A DNA stretch of 64,000 nt from Salegentibacter sp. Hel_I_6 (GCF_000745315.1 NZ_JQNQ01000001.1:2542001-2606000); one strand, 5' to 3'. Shown: positions 53,300 to 62,283, numbered from the stretch's first letter. Made by a program: numbers and translations. The notes: a model not told the origin generated them from the letters alone.

Positions 53300-53313
53300 G
53301 TGACGAAAGTCAC
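53300..53313. promoter_or_regulatory. CRP/FNR-like palindrome
   Basis: GTGACGAAAGTCAC is a perfect 5-bp palindrome around GAAA and fits the GTGA-N6-TCAC core of CRP-type sites. It is centred about 50-55 bases upstream of the inferred transcription start of the KASIII operon, a place where such activators work. As RNA it would also be a GNRA-capped hairpin. Confidence 0.4.
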
Positions 53314-53319
53314 AAAATG

Positions 53320-53376
53320 AAAGATGCCTGAAAATAGTGTCGGAATTATTTCCGAATAAAACTTTCAGGCATCTTT
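53320..53376 (-). terminator. Nested hairpin after gcvP, probable terminator
   Basis: AAAGATGCCTGAAA (53320-53333) pairs perfectly with TTTCAGGCATCTTT (53363-53376); inside is a second stem, CGGAA with TTCCG (53341-53354). It begins 7 bases after the gcvP stop on the minus strand. The T run after it is short and interrupted (CTTTCATTTTG), so termination strength is uncertain. Confidence 0.6.
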
Positions 53377-53382
53377 AAAAAC

Positions 53383-56229
53383 TTATGCATCCATATACTC
53401 CTCAATAGGAGGGCAGGTGCACATTAGGTTTCTGTCTCCAAATGCTTCGTCTACACGTCTTACGCTTGGCCAGAATTTGTTTTCTGATACATAATTTAAC
53501 GGGTAAGCTGCTTTTTCTCTTGTGTAAGAGAATTTCCATTCATCTGAAGTTAGCATGGTAATAGTATGCGGTGCATTTTTAAGCACGTTATCTTCTTCGC
53601 TATCCAGTTCTTCAATTTCCTGTCTAATGGAAATTAATGCATCACAGAATCTATCCAGTTCAGCTTTGCTTTCACTTTCGGTAGGTTCTATCATCATGGT
53701 TCCAGCCACAGGGAAAGAAACAGTAGGGGCATGGAAGCCGTAATCTATCAATCGCTTGGCGATATCTACCACTTCAATTCCATTTTCTTTAAATGGACGA
53801 CAATCTAAGATCATCTCGTGAGCGGCGCGGCCACGTTCTCCAGAATATAATGTTTTATAATGCTCGTTTAAACGCTCTTTTATGTAATTGGCGTTAAGAA
53901 TTGCATATTCCGTTGCTTTTTGAAGTCCTTTGCTGCCCAACATGGTTATGTATCCATAAGAAATAAGGCAAACCAAAGAAGAACCCCATGGTGCTGAAGA
54001 AATTGCGCCAATAGCATTTTCTCCGCCAGTTTTTATTACCGGGTTTCCTGGTAAAAATGGTTTTAATTGTTCTGCAACACAAATTGGTCCAACTCCAGGA
54101 CCACCGCCTCCATGAGGAATTGCAAAGGTTTTATGTAGGTTTAAGTGACAAACATCGGCGCCAATTACTCCAGGGTTAGTTAAACCAACCTGGGCATTCA
54201 TATTTGCACCATCCATATAAACCTGCCCACCATTATTGTGAATAATTTGCGTGATTTCTTTAATAGCCGATTCAAAAACCCCGTGGGTAGATGGATAGGT
54301 TACCATTAATGCGGCAAGGTTATCTTTATGTTTTATCGCTTTTTCGCGAAGATCGTCTACATCTATATTTCCGTTTTCTGAAGCTTTAGTTACCACAACT
54401 TTCATTCCCGCCATTACTGCGGAAGCTGGGTTAGTACCGTGAGCCGAAGAAGGAATTAAACATATATTTCTATGACCTTCCCCTTTAGATTCGTGGTAAG
54501 CTCTAATAGTCATTAAGCCGGCATATTCCCCCTGCGCACCAGAATTTGGCTGAAGCGAAGTTGCAGAAAATCCAGTGATCTCGGTTAATTGATCTTCCAG
54601 TCTTTTTAATACGATCTGGTAACCTTCTGCCTGTTCTACCGGTACAAATGGGTGAATATTTCCCCATTGCGGATTGCTTAATGGAAGCATTTCTGAAGCT
54701 GCGTTTAATTTCATGGTACAGCTTCCAAGCGAAATCATAGACTGGTTCAAAGAAAGATCTTTGCGTTCCAGTTTCTTGATATAACGCATCAATTCAGTTT
54801 CTGAATGGTAAAGGTTGAATACTTTATGCGTTAAAAATTCGGTTTTTCTCTGTAATGCTGAAGGAATTGCAGATTCCTCTTTTAAGCTTTCAATTTCATT
54901 AGATTTTTCACCTGAAACTGCAGCGAAAACTTTCAAAATATTATTGATGTCTTCCTGGGTTGTAGTTTCATTTAAAGAAATACAAACCGTTTCGGCATCA
55001 GGATAATAGAAATTGATTTCGTTCTTTTCGGCTTCAGCTTTAATTTTTTGAGCATCAGCTTTAACCTGAAGCGTATCAAAGTAAGCTGAATTAAGCTGCT
55101 TCACACCCATTTTCTCAAGTTCTTCAGCTAAAGTAACTGTAGAAAAATGAACGGTATTAGCAATATATTTTAGACCATCGGGTCCGTGGTAAACTGCATA
55201 CATTCCCGCCATCACAGCCAGTAAAACCTGCGCGGTACAAATGTTAGAAGTAGCGCGGTCACGTTTAATATGCTGCTCGCGGGTTTGGAGCGCCATTCTT
55301 AGAGCGTGGTTCCCGTCAAGATCTTTGGTTACCCCAATAATTCTTCCGGGAAGATTTCTTTTATATTCTTCTTTAGTAGCAAAATAAGCAGCGTGAGGCC
55401 CACCATAACCTAATGGAATTCCAAAACGCTGAGTGGTTCCCACAACTACATCTACACCAAGTTCTCCCGGTGCCTGTAGTTTAACTAAACTCAAAATATC
55501 GGCAGCAACAGCTACTTTTATATCAGCATCTTTACATTTTGATACAAAATCGGCATAGTCAAAAACCTGTCCGAATTTCCCTGGATATTGTACTAAAGCT
55601 CCAAAGAATTTATCATTAAAATCAAATTCTTCATGATTACCAACCACTAGCTCGATGCCCATAAAATCGGCACGAGTTTTAATAAGATCTATGGTTTGTG
55701 GTAACGCCTGTTCAGAAACAAAGAATTTATTTACTTCATCTTTCTTTTGCTTACGATCGCGAACAGCAAATAAAAGTCCCATAGCTTCTGCCGCTGCAGT
55801 AGATTCATCTAAAAGCGAGGCATTGGCAATTTCCATTCCGGTAAGATCGCTTACCATAGTTTGAAAATTTAATAAAGCTTCCAGTCTTCCCTGGGCAATT
55901 TCTGCCTGGTAAGGCGTATAAGCTGTATACCAACCCGGATTTTCCAAAATATTTCGTTGTATCACCGCTGGTAATATTCCCTGGTGGTAACCAAGACCTA
56001 TATAAGTCTTAAAAACCTTGTTTTTTGCAGCTAGTTTACCAATATGCTCGGCATATTGATTTTCGCTAAGTGCAGCAGGTAAATTTAGGGGTGATTTTAA
56101 ACGAATATCGTCGGGGATGGTTTCGTATATTAACTGTTCTAACGAATCTACACCAATGGTGTCCAACATTGCCTGGAGATTGCTTTCTCTGGGGCCAATA
56201 TGGCGTAGGGCAAAAGAATCTGTTCTCAT
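53383..56229 (-). CDS. gcvP: Glycine dehydrogenase (decarboxylating), P-protein
   Basis: A 948-residue homodimeric P-protein of the glycine cleavage system; it decarboxylates glycine with pyridoxal phosphate and passes the aminomethyl group to the H-protein lipoyl arm. Both ancestral halves are present in one chain, and the PLP lysine is K700 in HLNLHKTFAIPHGGGGPGVG. N-terminal family marks are FALRHIGPRESNLQAML and YTPYQAEIAQGRLEALLNFQ. The ATG at 56229 (MRTDSFALRH) matches the family start; the longer frame from 56265 crosses the -7 box. No other gcv gene is adjacent. Confidence 0.97.
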   Translation of the reverse strand: MRTDSFALRHIGPRESNLQAMLDTIGVDSLEQLIYETIPDDIRLKSPLNLPAALSENQYAEHIGKLAAKNKVFKTYIGLGYHQGILPAVIQRNILENPGWYTAYTPYQAEIAQGRLEALLNFQTMVSDLTGMEIANASLLDESTAAAEAMGLLFAVRDRKQKKDEVNKFFVSEQALPQTIDLIKTRADFMGIELVVGNHEEFDFNDKFFGALVQYPGKFGQVFDYADFVSKCKDADIKVAVAADILSLVKLQAPGELGVDVVVGTTQRFGIPLGYGGPHAAYFATKEEYKRNLPGRIIGVTKDLDGNHALRMALQTREQHIKRDRATSNICTAQVLLAVMAGMYAVYHGPDGLKYIANTVHFSTVTLAEELEKMGVKQLNSAYFDTLQVKADAQKIKAEAEKNEINFYYPDAETVCISLNETTTQEDINNILKVFAAVSGEKSNEIESLKEESAIPSALQRKTEFLTHKVFNLYHSETELMRYIKKLERKDLSLNQSMISLGSCTMKLNAASEMLPLSNPQWGNIHPFVPVEQAEGYQIVLKRLEDQLTEITGFSATSLQPNSGAQGEYAGLMTIRAYHESKGEGHRNICLIPSSAHGTNPASAVMAGMKVVVTKASENGNIDVDDLREKAIKHKDNLAALMVTYPSTHGVFESAIKEITQIIHNNGGQVYMDGANMNAQVGLTNPGVIGADVCHLNLHKTFAIPHGGGGPGVGPICVAEQLKPFLPGNPVIKTGGENAIGAISSAPWGSSLVCLISYGYITMLGSKGLQKATEYAILNANYIKERLNEHYKTLYSGERGRAAHEMILDCRPFKENGIEVVDIAKRLIDYGFHAPTVSFPVAGTMMIEPTESESKAELDRFCDALISIRQEIEELDSEEDNVLKNAPHTITMLTSDEWKFSYTREKAAYPLNYVSENKFWPSVRRVDEAFGDRNLMCTCPPIEEYMDA

Positions 56230-56254
56230 TAAAATAAAGTTGTGTTTTGTGCTG

Positions 56255-56262
56255 CAAAAGTA
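56255..56262 (-). promoter_or_regulatory. -7 box of gcvP
   Basis: Minus strand TACTTTTG matches TAnnTTTG, 26 bases before the gcvP ATG. Confidence 0.45.
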
Positions 56263-56359
56263 CATATTTTAAACGTAAATTTTTAGTGATTAGACATATA
56301 CACTTGTTAAGATTTATAACGTCAGTTTTGGTTGCAGGAAGAATGATTAATTTAGCAGG

Positions 56360-57178
56360 ATGCAGCGTTTTAAAAATATATTGGATTTCTATATAAATAG
56401 CAGTCTGCACGTGGCTTTGGCCGTGGTTTCATTAAGCTTAATAAGCTTCCTGGAATTCAATATTGAAATTGATAAAAACCTGCTGTTTTTTATTTTCTTC
56501 GGAAGCATTACCGGCTATAATTTTGTGAAGTATGCCGGCATCGCTAAACTGCATCACGCCAGCCTTGCCCGAAACCTAAAACTTATACAGATTTTCTCCT
56601 TTTTTTGCTTCGTGGCTTTGCTGTATTTTGCTTTTCAGCAGGAATTAAAAATACTTTTAGCTTCTGCTATTTTGGGCGTTTTTACTTTACTGTATGCTAT
56701 TCCTCTAGGTAAAAACAGGCAAAATCTTAGAAATATTGGTGGGATTAAAATTTTTATTATTGCCGTGGTTTGGGCCGGAGTGACTGTTATTTTACCCTTG
56801 ATGGATCAGGTTAATTTAAAGGAAATCGGTCTCACTTTTTTTCAGCGTTTTTTCTTTGTGATCGCTATAACGCTTCCGTTTGAGATAAGGGATTTAAAGT
56901 TTGATTCTGGGAATTTAAATACAATTCCGCAGCAAATTGGAATAACGAATACTAAAAAAATCGGTTATATATTATTAGGGATTATACTATTCCTGGAATT
57001 ACTGAAATCTTATTTTTCTGTAACCAACGTAATTGCTTTAAGTCTTACCTTATTGGTTTCAGCGTATTTTATTAAAGCAGCACGGATAGATCAGGGAGGA
57101 TATTATTCAGCCTTTTGGGTAGAGGGAATTCCGGTCTTCTGGTTGTTAAGTTGGGTGGTGATTAATGCTTCTTTTTAG
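56360..57178 (+). CDS. UbiA-like integral membrane protein
   Basis: A 272-residue membrane protein with about eight to nine helices. The layout and the segment LPFEIRDLKFDSGNLNTIPQ, which has the second DxxxD motif of UbiA prenyltransferases followed by the TIPxxxG pattern, place it near that superfamily. The first Asp-rich motif is missing: the matching place reads TGYNFVKYAGIA. Prenyl transfer is therefore doubtful and the protein may have another role. It is divergent from gcvP, and its end overlaps the small zinc-finger gene on the other strand by 17 bases. Confidence 0.75.
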   Translation: MQRFKNILDFYINSSLHVALAVVSLSLISFLEFNIEIDKNLLFFIFFGSITGYNFVKYAGIAKLHHASLARNLKLIQIFSFFCFVALLYFAFQQELKILLASAILGVFTLLYAIPLGKNRQNLRNIGGIKIFIIAVVWAGVTVILPLMDQVNLKEIGLTFFQRFFFVIAITLPFEIRDLKFDSGNLNTIPQQIGITNTKKIGYILLGIILFLELLKSYFSVTNVIALSLTLLVSAYFIKAARIDQGGYYSAFWVEGIPVFWLLSWVVINASF

Positions 57179-57425
57179 TCATTTCTTGTTCCATCTTTAT
57201 TTTCCAGGCCTTTTTTTCTTCTTCCGTACAGGTTTTAAGCTTAGATTTTTTTATTAAATGGGTGAGCTTAGTGTTTTTGGAAGTGTACCTGCGGCAGGGT
57301 TTGCATAAAAGCAAGTGCATTAACATTGAGATTTTTTCGCGTGTTCCAGCCTCCTTATATTGGCTTTTGTCGCAGCAATTTTCTGCTTTTGAACAGTCAA
57401 AAATGAAAAATTTTCTTTTCGGCAT
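57162..57425 (-). CDS. Small zinc-finger protein, probable anti-sigma factor
   Basis: An 87-residue basic protein. It has a zinc-binding pattern of the anti-sigma type in the centre (MLMHLLLCKPCRRYTSKN, i.e. H-x3-C-x2-C) and an upstream CC pair (ENCCDKSQ); no membrane helix is seen. It begins 3 bases after the stop of the ECF sigma gene, the normal place for the cognate anti-sigma factor. A redox- or metal-released anti-sigma role is likely but inferred. Confidence 0.8.
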   Translation of the reverse strand: MPKRKFFIFDCSKAENCCDKSQYKEAGTREKISMLMHLLLCKPCRRYTSKNTKLTHLIKKSKLKTCTEEEKKAWKIKMEQEMTKKKH

Positions 57426-57428
57426 AAC

Positions 57429-57980
57429 TTAGAACCAGTTTTTTTCAAGGCATGCGGCCAATGCGGTGCGCGCCCTGTGAATGATTACCCAAAGGTTAGA
57501 CGGACTAATATTAAATTCTTTACATACAGCCTCAGTATCAGCCTCGTCAATGGTTTTCATCTTAAAGATGGCGGCGTGTTTTTCGTTTATTTGATCGAGA
57601 CATTCTAAAATAGCCATTCCCAACTCGGTGTTTTCCATCTCATCCTCGGCAGTACGATCAAAAGCATCGGCTACCTGTTCCTCCATCCAATCGCCATTAT
57701 TTTCAGAATCTGAATAATTAATGCGAACTTCAGCCTGACCTTTTATAGAGTTTATCTTTCGGTAATAATCTATGATTTTTCGCTTCAAAATAGAAATAAG
57801 CCATGTGCGCTCTGTAGCCCTTCCTTCAAAATTATCTTTAGAATTGAGGCCTGCTAGAAAAGTTTCAGAAATTAAATCGTTTGCCACCTCGCGATCGTTA
57901 ACCCTAACAATAGCGTAATTAAATAGGTAATCGGAATATTTATCCACCCATTTTGTAGGATCGAGTTTATGAGTTGGCAT
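57429..57980 (-). CDS. RNA polymerase sigma factor, ECF (sigma-70 family)
   Basis: A 183-residue ECF sigma factor. Region 2 is seen as YLFNYAIVRVNDREVANDLI, then SETFLAGLN and ERTWLISILKRKIIDYYRK; region 4 at the C-terminus reads AAIFKMKTIDEADTEAVCKEFN and SPSNLWVIIHRARTALAACL. It should direct polymerase to a stress regulon, held in check by the small zinc-finger protein encoded 3 bases downstream. Target promoters are not visible here. Confidence 0.93.
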   Translation of the reverse strand: MPTHKLDPTKWVDKYSDYLFNYAIVRVNDREVANDLISETFLAGLNSKDNFEGRATERTWLISILKRKIIDYYRKINSIKGQAEVRINYSDSENNGDWMEEQVADAFDRTAEDEMENTELGMAILECLDQINEKHAAIFKMKTIDEADTEAVCKEFNISPSNLWVIIHRARTALAACLEKNWF

Positions 57981-58080
57981 AGGCTTACTTCAAGGTCAAA
58001 TCAAAATTAACAAAAGTTATTGACATTATAAGTTATAGATCTTATAAGGTTTTTAAGGCTGAAATTGGATAAAAAAAGAA

Positions 58081-58202
58081 AAGGTTGTCTGAAATAATCG
58101 TCATCCTGAATTTATTTCAGGATCTAAAATATTATTAATTAAAACATGTTAGAAGCTAAAACAAGTTCAGCTTAACAACACGAAGGTTTATCAGACAACC
58201 TT
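58081..58202. repeat. Palindromic (MITE/REP-like) element
   Basis: The ends are a perfect 12-bp inverted repeat, AAGGTTGTCTGA (58081-58092) and TCAGACAACCTT (58191-58202). Inside is a second hairpin, ATCCTGAA-TTTAT-TTCAGGAT (58103-58123), of a type I have seen repeated in flavobacterial genomes. It contains no open frame. It lies just before the end of the M3 peptidase gene and could also act as its terminator. No target duplication is obvious. Confidence 0.6.
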
Positions 58203-58212
58203 CTTATTAATT

Positions 58213-60246
58213 TTACTTCTCAATTAATCCGGCGCGTTTTAATAAGGCATCGGGTTTTGGTTCTTTTCCGCGGAACTTCTTATAAAGCGTCATCGGGTGA
58301 TCTGTACCGCCTTGCGAAAGAATATTTGTCTTGAATTTATTCGCAACTTCCCTGCTAAAGATTCCGTTTTGCTGAAAATACTCAAAGGTATCGGCATCTA
58401 ATACTTCTGCCCATTTATAGGAATAATAACCTGCAGAATATCCGCCCTGGAAAATATGTGAGAACGCCGTGCTCATACAGTTTTCAGCAACATTTGGGAA
58501 TAATTTTGTACGCTCGAAAGCTTTGTCTTCGTTTGTCTTAACATCTTTAATTGTTGAAGGATCTACTCCGTGCCAGCTGAGGTCTAACATTCCGAAGCTC
58601 AACTGTCTTACCGTGGCCATTCCTTCCTGAAAATTAGCCGATTCTTTAATTTTCTGAACCAATTCCATAGGAATTATTTCGCCGGTTTCGTAATGTTTGG
58701 CAAATAACTGAAGCGCTTCCTTCTCATAACACCAGTTTTCTAATAACTGACTTGGAAGTTCTACAAAATCCCAATAGACATTCGCACCCGATAAACTTGG
58801 ATATTCAGTATCACCCAACATCCCGTGAAGCGCGTGACCAAATTCGTGGAATAGCGTGGTAACCTCGTTAAAAGTTAATAATGAAGGTTGTTTTTTAGAA
58901 GGTTTGGTAAAGTTGCAAACAATAGAAATATGCGGGCGTTCTTCCTCGCCATTTTTCTTGTATTGCGATTTGTAACCCGTCATCCAGGCGCCATCTCTTT
59001 TTCCCGGTCTTGGGTGGAAATCGGCATAAAACAGGGCCATTTCTTTATTATTCTCGTCAAGTACCTGATAGGTTTTTACATCTTCATGATATTTATCTAC
59101 ATCAAAAACTTCTTTAAAACTAAGGCCGTAAAGTTTTTGAGCTACCGTGAAAACTCCGTCTATTACATTCTCAAGTTTGAAATATGGCTTTAGTTTTTCG
59201 TCATCGAGATTGAATAATTTCTGCTTTAATTTTTCGCTGTAAAAAGCGGCATCCCATTTTTGTAACTGGTCAATTCCATCCAGATCTTTTGCGAAATTTT
59301 CTAACTCTTTAAATTCGCGCTCGGCAGCAGGTTTTGCTTTTTCAAGAATTTCGTCTAAAAAGCTGTTTACTTTTTCCGGGGTTTCAGCCATACGCTCTTC
59401 CAATACGAAATGTGCGTGTGTTTTATAACCTAAAAGTTGAGCGCGCTGGTATCTTAACTTAGCAATTTGCAGCACATTTTCCTGGTTGTCTAATTCGTCG
59501 CCGTGAAATCCTTTAGATCCAAAAGCAAGTGCCATTTTCTTGCGCAGTTCCCTGTTTTCAGCATATTTCATAAAAGGAAGGTAGCTGGGGTATTCAAGGG
59601 TAAAGATCCAGCCTTCTTTTTCTTTGGAAGCTGCTACTTGTGCAGCTTCTTCTTTAAAACTTTCCGGTAGGCCTTTTAGATCATTTTCATCGGTAAGATG
59701 TAATTCGAATTTGTTGGTTTCGGCAAGTACATTTTGGCCAAAATCAAGGCTTAATTTTGAAAGTTTTTTATCTATATCCCTAAGTTCGTTTTGCTTTTCG
59801 ATAGGGAGGTTGGCTCCGTTTCGCGAGAATGCCTTGTATTTTCGGTCTAAAAGCGTTTTTTGCTCGGTATTCAGGTCAAGCTGATCTTTCTTATTGTAAA
59901 CAGATTTCACTTTTTCAAAAAGTGCTTTATTCAGAATAATATCATTTCTGAATTCTGATAAAAGCGGGGAAACTTCCTGGGCAATTTGCTGAATTTCCTC
60001 ATTGGTTTCCGCAGAATTAAGATTGAAAAATATACTGGTTACTCTATCTAATTTTTCTCCTGAAAATTCTAAAGTTTCAATGGTATTTGGGAAAGTAGCT
60101 TCGTCGGCATTTGATGCAATCGCATTGATTTCTTCCCTCGCCATTTCAATGGCCTTTATTATAGCTGGTTTAAAATGCTCGTTCTCAATTTTGGAAAATG
60201 GAGCGTGATCAAATTCTTGTAATAGTGGATTATTTTGAGTAGTCAT
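58213..60246 (-). CDS. M3-family oligopeptidase (Dcp/oligopeptidase A type)
   Basis: A 677-residue cytosolic zinc metallopeptidase that degrades oligopeptides. The active site is TLFHEFGHALHGML with ligands H467 and H471 and base E468, close to the family numbering; the third ligand Glu lies in the following helix (WDFVELPSQLLENWC). FHPRPGKRDGAWMTGYKSQ and FSHIFQGGYSAGYYSYKWAEV are typical Dcp/OpdA segments. There is no signal peptide. It is a single gene, flanked by the palindromic element at its 3' side and 271 non-coding bases at its 5' side. Confidence 0.95.
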   Translation of the reverse strand: MTTQNNPLLQEFDHAPFSKIENEHFKPAIIKAIEMAREEINAIASNADEATFPNTIETLEFSGEKLDRVTSIFFNLNSAETNEEIQQIAQEVSPLLSEFRNDIILNKALFEKVKSVYNKKDQLDLNTEQKTLLDRKYKAFSRNGANLPIEKQNELRDIDKKLSKLSLDFGQNVLAETNKFELHLTDENDLKGLPESFKEEAAQVAASKEKEGWIFTLEYPSYLPFMKYAENRELRKKMALAFGSKGFHGDELDNQENVLQIAKLRYQRAQLLGYKTHAHFVLEERMAETPEKVNSFLDEILEKAKPAAEREFKELENFAKDLDGIDQLQKWDAAFYSEKLKQKLFNLDDEKLKPYFKLENVIDGVFTVAQKLYGLSFKEVFDVDKYHEDVKTYQVLDENNKEMALFYADFHPRPGKRDGAWMTGYKSQYKKNGEEERPHISIVCNFTKPSKKQPSLLTFNEVTTLFHEFGHALHGMLGDTEYPSLSGANVYWDFVELPSQLLENWCYEKEALQLFAKHYETGEIIPMELVQKIKESANFQEGMATVRQLSFGMLDLSWHGVDPSTIKDVKTNEDKAFERTKLFPNVAENCMSTAFSHIFQGGYSAGYYSYKWAEVLDADTFEYFQQNGIFSREVANKFKTNILSQGGTDHPMTLYKKFRGKEPKPDALLKRAGLIEK

Positions 60247-60489
60247 TATATCTTCTTTGTTTTAATGGTCTAATTTATTTATTAATCACGGGCTAACCGA
60301 GAGGACAGATGTACTTAACCTAAATTTGACGTTTTTAATAACTTTTTTTAACACAAAACAGTATTTTTCTTTAAAAAAATGTATATTCGACGCTTAAATT
60401 ATTGTAGTAGCTTTAAAGTTTTTCTGGTTTAAATATTTAGAATGGTTAATAAATAATTTTTTACAGATTTAGGTAAGTTTACTACAAAG

Positions 60490-60515
60490 AAAGCCACGTC
60501 GCAAGACGTGGCTTT
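60490..60515 (-). terminator. Rho-independent terminator after purE
   Basis: A perfect 11-bp stem, AAAGCCACGTC (60490-60500) with GACGTGGCTTT (60505-60515), closed by a 4-base loop, 2 bases after the purE stop. The minus-strand T run is short (CTTTG). Confidence 0.8.
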
Positions 60516-60517
60516 TG

Positions 60518-61003
60518 TTATTTTTTCACCTTTTTGGCGCCTTCAATCACTTTCTCTTTTAGTCCTTCTTTATAGACTAATATCTTATCTAAAGTACATT
60601 TATCTGAGGTTCCTATAATTTGAGCGGCAAGGATTCCTGCGTTTTTTGCTCCATTTAATGCTACCGTGGCAACCGGAACTCCGCCGGGCATTTGTAAAAT
60701 TGATAAAACCGAATCCCAACCATCTATAGAGTTGCTGGATTTTACCGGCACACCAATTACTGGAAGCGGGGAAAGCGATGCAATCATTCCCGGCAGGTGA
60801 GCTGCGCCTCCGGCACCGGCTATAATTACTTTAATCCCACGCTCGTGTGCGGTTTTTCCGTATTCAAATAATTTTTCCGGGGTGCGATGAGCAGAAACGA
60901 TATCTACTTCTACTTCCAGGTCAAAACCTTCCAGGATGTCTATTGCATCCTGCATTACCGGTAAATCGCTGGTGCTTCCCATTATTACTGCTACTTTGCT
61001 CAT
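60518..61003 (-). CDS. purE: N5-carboxyaminoimidazole ribonucleotide mutase
   Basis: A 161-residue enzyme of purine synthesis that turns N5-CAIR into CAIR. Family marks: VAVIMGSTSDLPVMQDAIDI, VSAHRTPEKLFEY with the catalytic His, IIAGAGGAAHLPGMIASLSP and LLSILQMPGGVPVATVALNG-like SILQMPGGVPVATVA. It follows purK by 32 bases; the two act in sequence and form an operon. Confidence 0.97.
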   Translation of the reverse strand: MSKVAVIMGSTSDLPVMQDAIDILEGFDLEVEVDIVSAHRTPEKLFEYGKTAHERGIKVIIAGAGGAAHLPGMIASLSPLPVIGVPVKSSNSIDGWDSVLSILQMPGGVPVATVALNGAKNAGILAAQIIGTSDKCTLDKILVYKEGLKEKVIEGAKKVKK

Positions 61004-61035
61004 AATTTTATGTTCAAAAAACTTCGAAAAGTTTA

Positions 61036-62193
61036 TTATTTAGAAATAACTTTAATTGAATTCTTAACCTCTTCGGCTATTTTTCTTGCTTCAGCCAGGT
61101 CTTTGTTGACAATGGTTACGTGACCCATTTTTCTAAAAGGGCGCGTGATTTTCTTGCCATAAATATGAGGAGTAACGCCCGGCATCTTCATTATTTTTTC
61201 AATATTCTCATAAACCACTTCCCCTTCGTGTGCTGCATCGCCCACTAAATTTACCATAATTCCGCCCACTTTACTATCGGTTATTCCTAGCGGAAGATCT
61301 AGAATAGCGCGAATATGTTGTTCAAACTGGTTAGTGTAACTTGCTTCAATACTGTAATGCCCACTGTTGTGAGGTCTTGGTGCAACTTCGTTTACCAGGA
61401 TTTCATCATTTTCTGTCTGAAACATTTCTACCGCCAGTAAGCCTACATGTTCAAATGCTTCGGAAACCTTAACCGCCAGTTCCCTGGCTTTTTGTGCTAC
61501 GGAATCTTCAATTCTTGCAGGGCAGATCACATATTCTACCTGGTTTGCCGTAGGATGAAATTCCATTTCTACCACGGGATAGGTTTTTACTTCCCCTGAA
61601 GCCGATCTTGCAACGATCACGGCCAGTTCATTTTTAAAGGGAACAAGGTTTTCCGCAATACACTCGGCATTTGGAAGATCGTTTAATGCTTCTTGATTTT
61701 TTATCACAGAAACGCCTTTGCCGTCATAACCTCCGGTGGTGCTTTTCCAAACAAATGGAAAACTAATTTTTCTGTTTTCAAGTGCAGAAATTAATTCTTT
61801 TTTACTTGAAAAAACTTCAAAATCAGCCGTTGGGATTTGATGTTTTTTATAGAAATTCTTTTGAATTCCTTTATTCTGTATTTTCTCTAAAGTTTCAGCC
61901 GAGGGATAGGTTTTAATGCCTTCCCGGGCTAATTGCTTTAAGGCTTCAATATTTACGCCTTCAATTTCAAAAGTGAGGACGTCAACTTTTCTTCCGAAGT
62001 TAACTACGGTATCAAAATCCATAAGATCACCGGTTTCAAAGTAATCACAAGCAATTTTACAGGGTGCTTCAGGATTTGGCTCCAAAACATTAGTTTGAAT
62101 ATCGTATTTACGAGTTTCGTAGAGCATCATTTTGCCTAACTGCCCGCCGCCTAGAATTCCTAATTTAAAGTTTGAAGAAAAATAATTGATCAT
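61036..62193 (-). CDS. purK: 5-(carboxyamino)imidazole ribonucleotide synthase
   Basis: A 385-residue ATP-grasp enzyme that carboxylates AIR to N5-CAIR using bicarbonate and ATP. It begins LGILGGGQLGKMMLYE; the ATP-grasp core has FVWKSTTGGYDGKGV and EIVLVNEVAPRPHNSGH-like segments (ILVNEVAPRPHNSGHYSIEA). A -7 box lies 17 bases before its start. It is first in the purK-purE operon and is divergent from the purine salvage fusion hpt-adk. Confidence 0.97.
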   Translation of the reverse strand: MINYFSSNFKLGILGGGQLGKMMLYETRKYDIQTNVLEPNPEAPCKIACDYFETGDLMDFDTVVNFGRKVDVLTFEIEGVNIEALKQLAREGIKTYPSAETLEKIQNKGIQKNFYKKHQIPTADFEVFSSKKELISALENRKISFPFVWKSTTGGYDGKGVSVIKNQEALNDLPNAECIAENLVPFKNELAVIVARSASGEVKTYPVVEMEFHPTANQVEYVICPARIEDSVAQKARELAVKVSEAFEHVGLLAVEMFQTENDEILVNEVAPRPHNSGHYSIEASYTNQFEQHIRAILDLPLGITDSKVGGIMVNLVGDAAHEGEVVYENIEKIMKMPGVTPHIYGKKITRPFRKMGHVTIVNKDLAEARKIAEEVKNSIKVISK

Positions 62194-62209
62194 ACCGTAA
62201 AAGTTTCAG

Positions 62210-62217
62210 CAAAAATA
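62210..62217 (-). promoter_or_regulatory. -7 box of purK-purE
   Basis: Minus strand TATTTTTG matches TAnnTTTG, 17 bases before the purK ATG, giving a leader of about 10 bases. Confidence 0.45.
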
Positions 62218-62283
62218 AATTTTTAGGTCAAGTTGTGCTATTATTCTTATGGAAATCTGGCAGTTTGGGTTGTTAAGAATCCT

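Noticed and set aside
56230..56359. Looked for a glycine riboswitch before gcvP
   Set aside because: The leader before gcvP is only about 20 bases from the -7 box to the ATG, too short for an aptamer.
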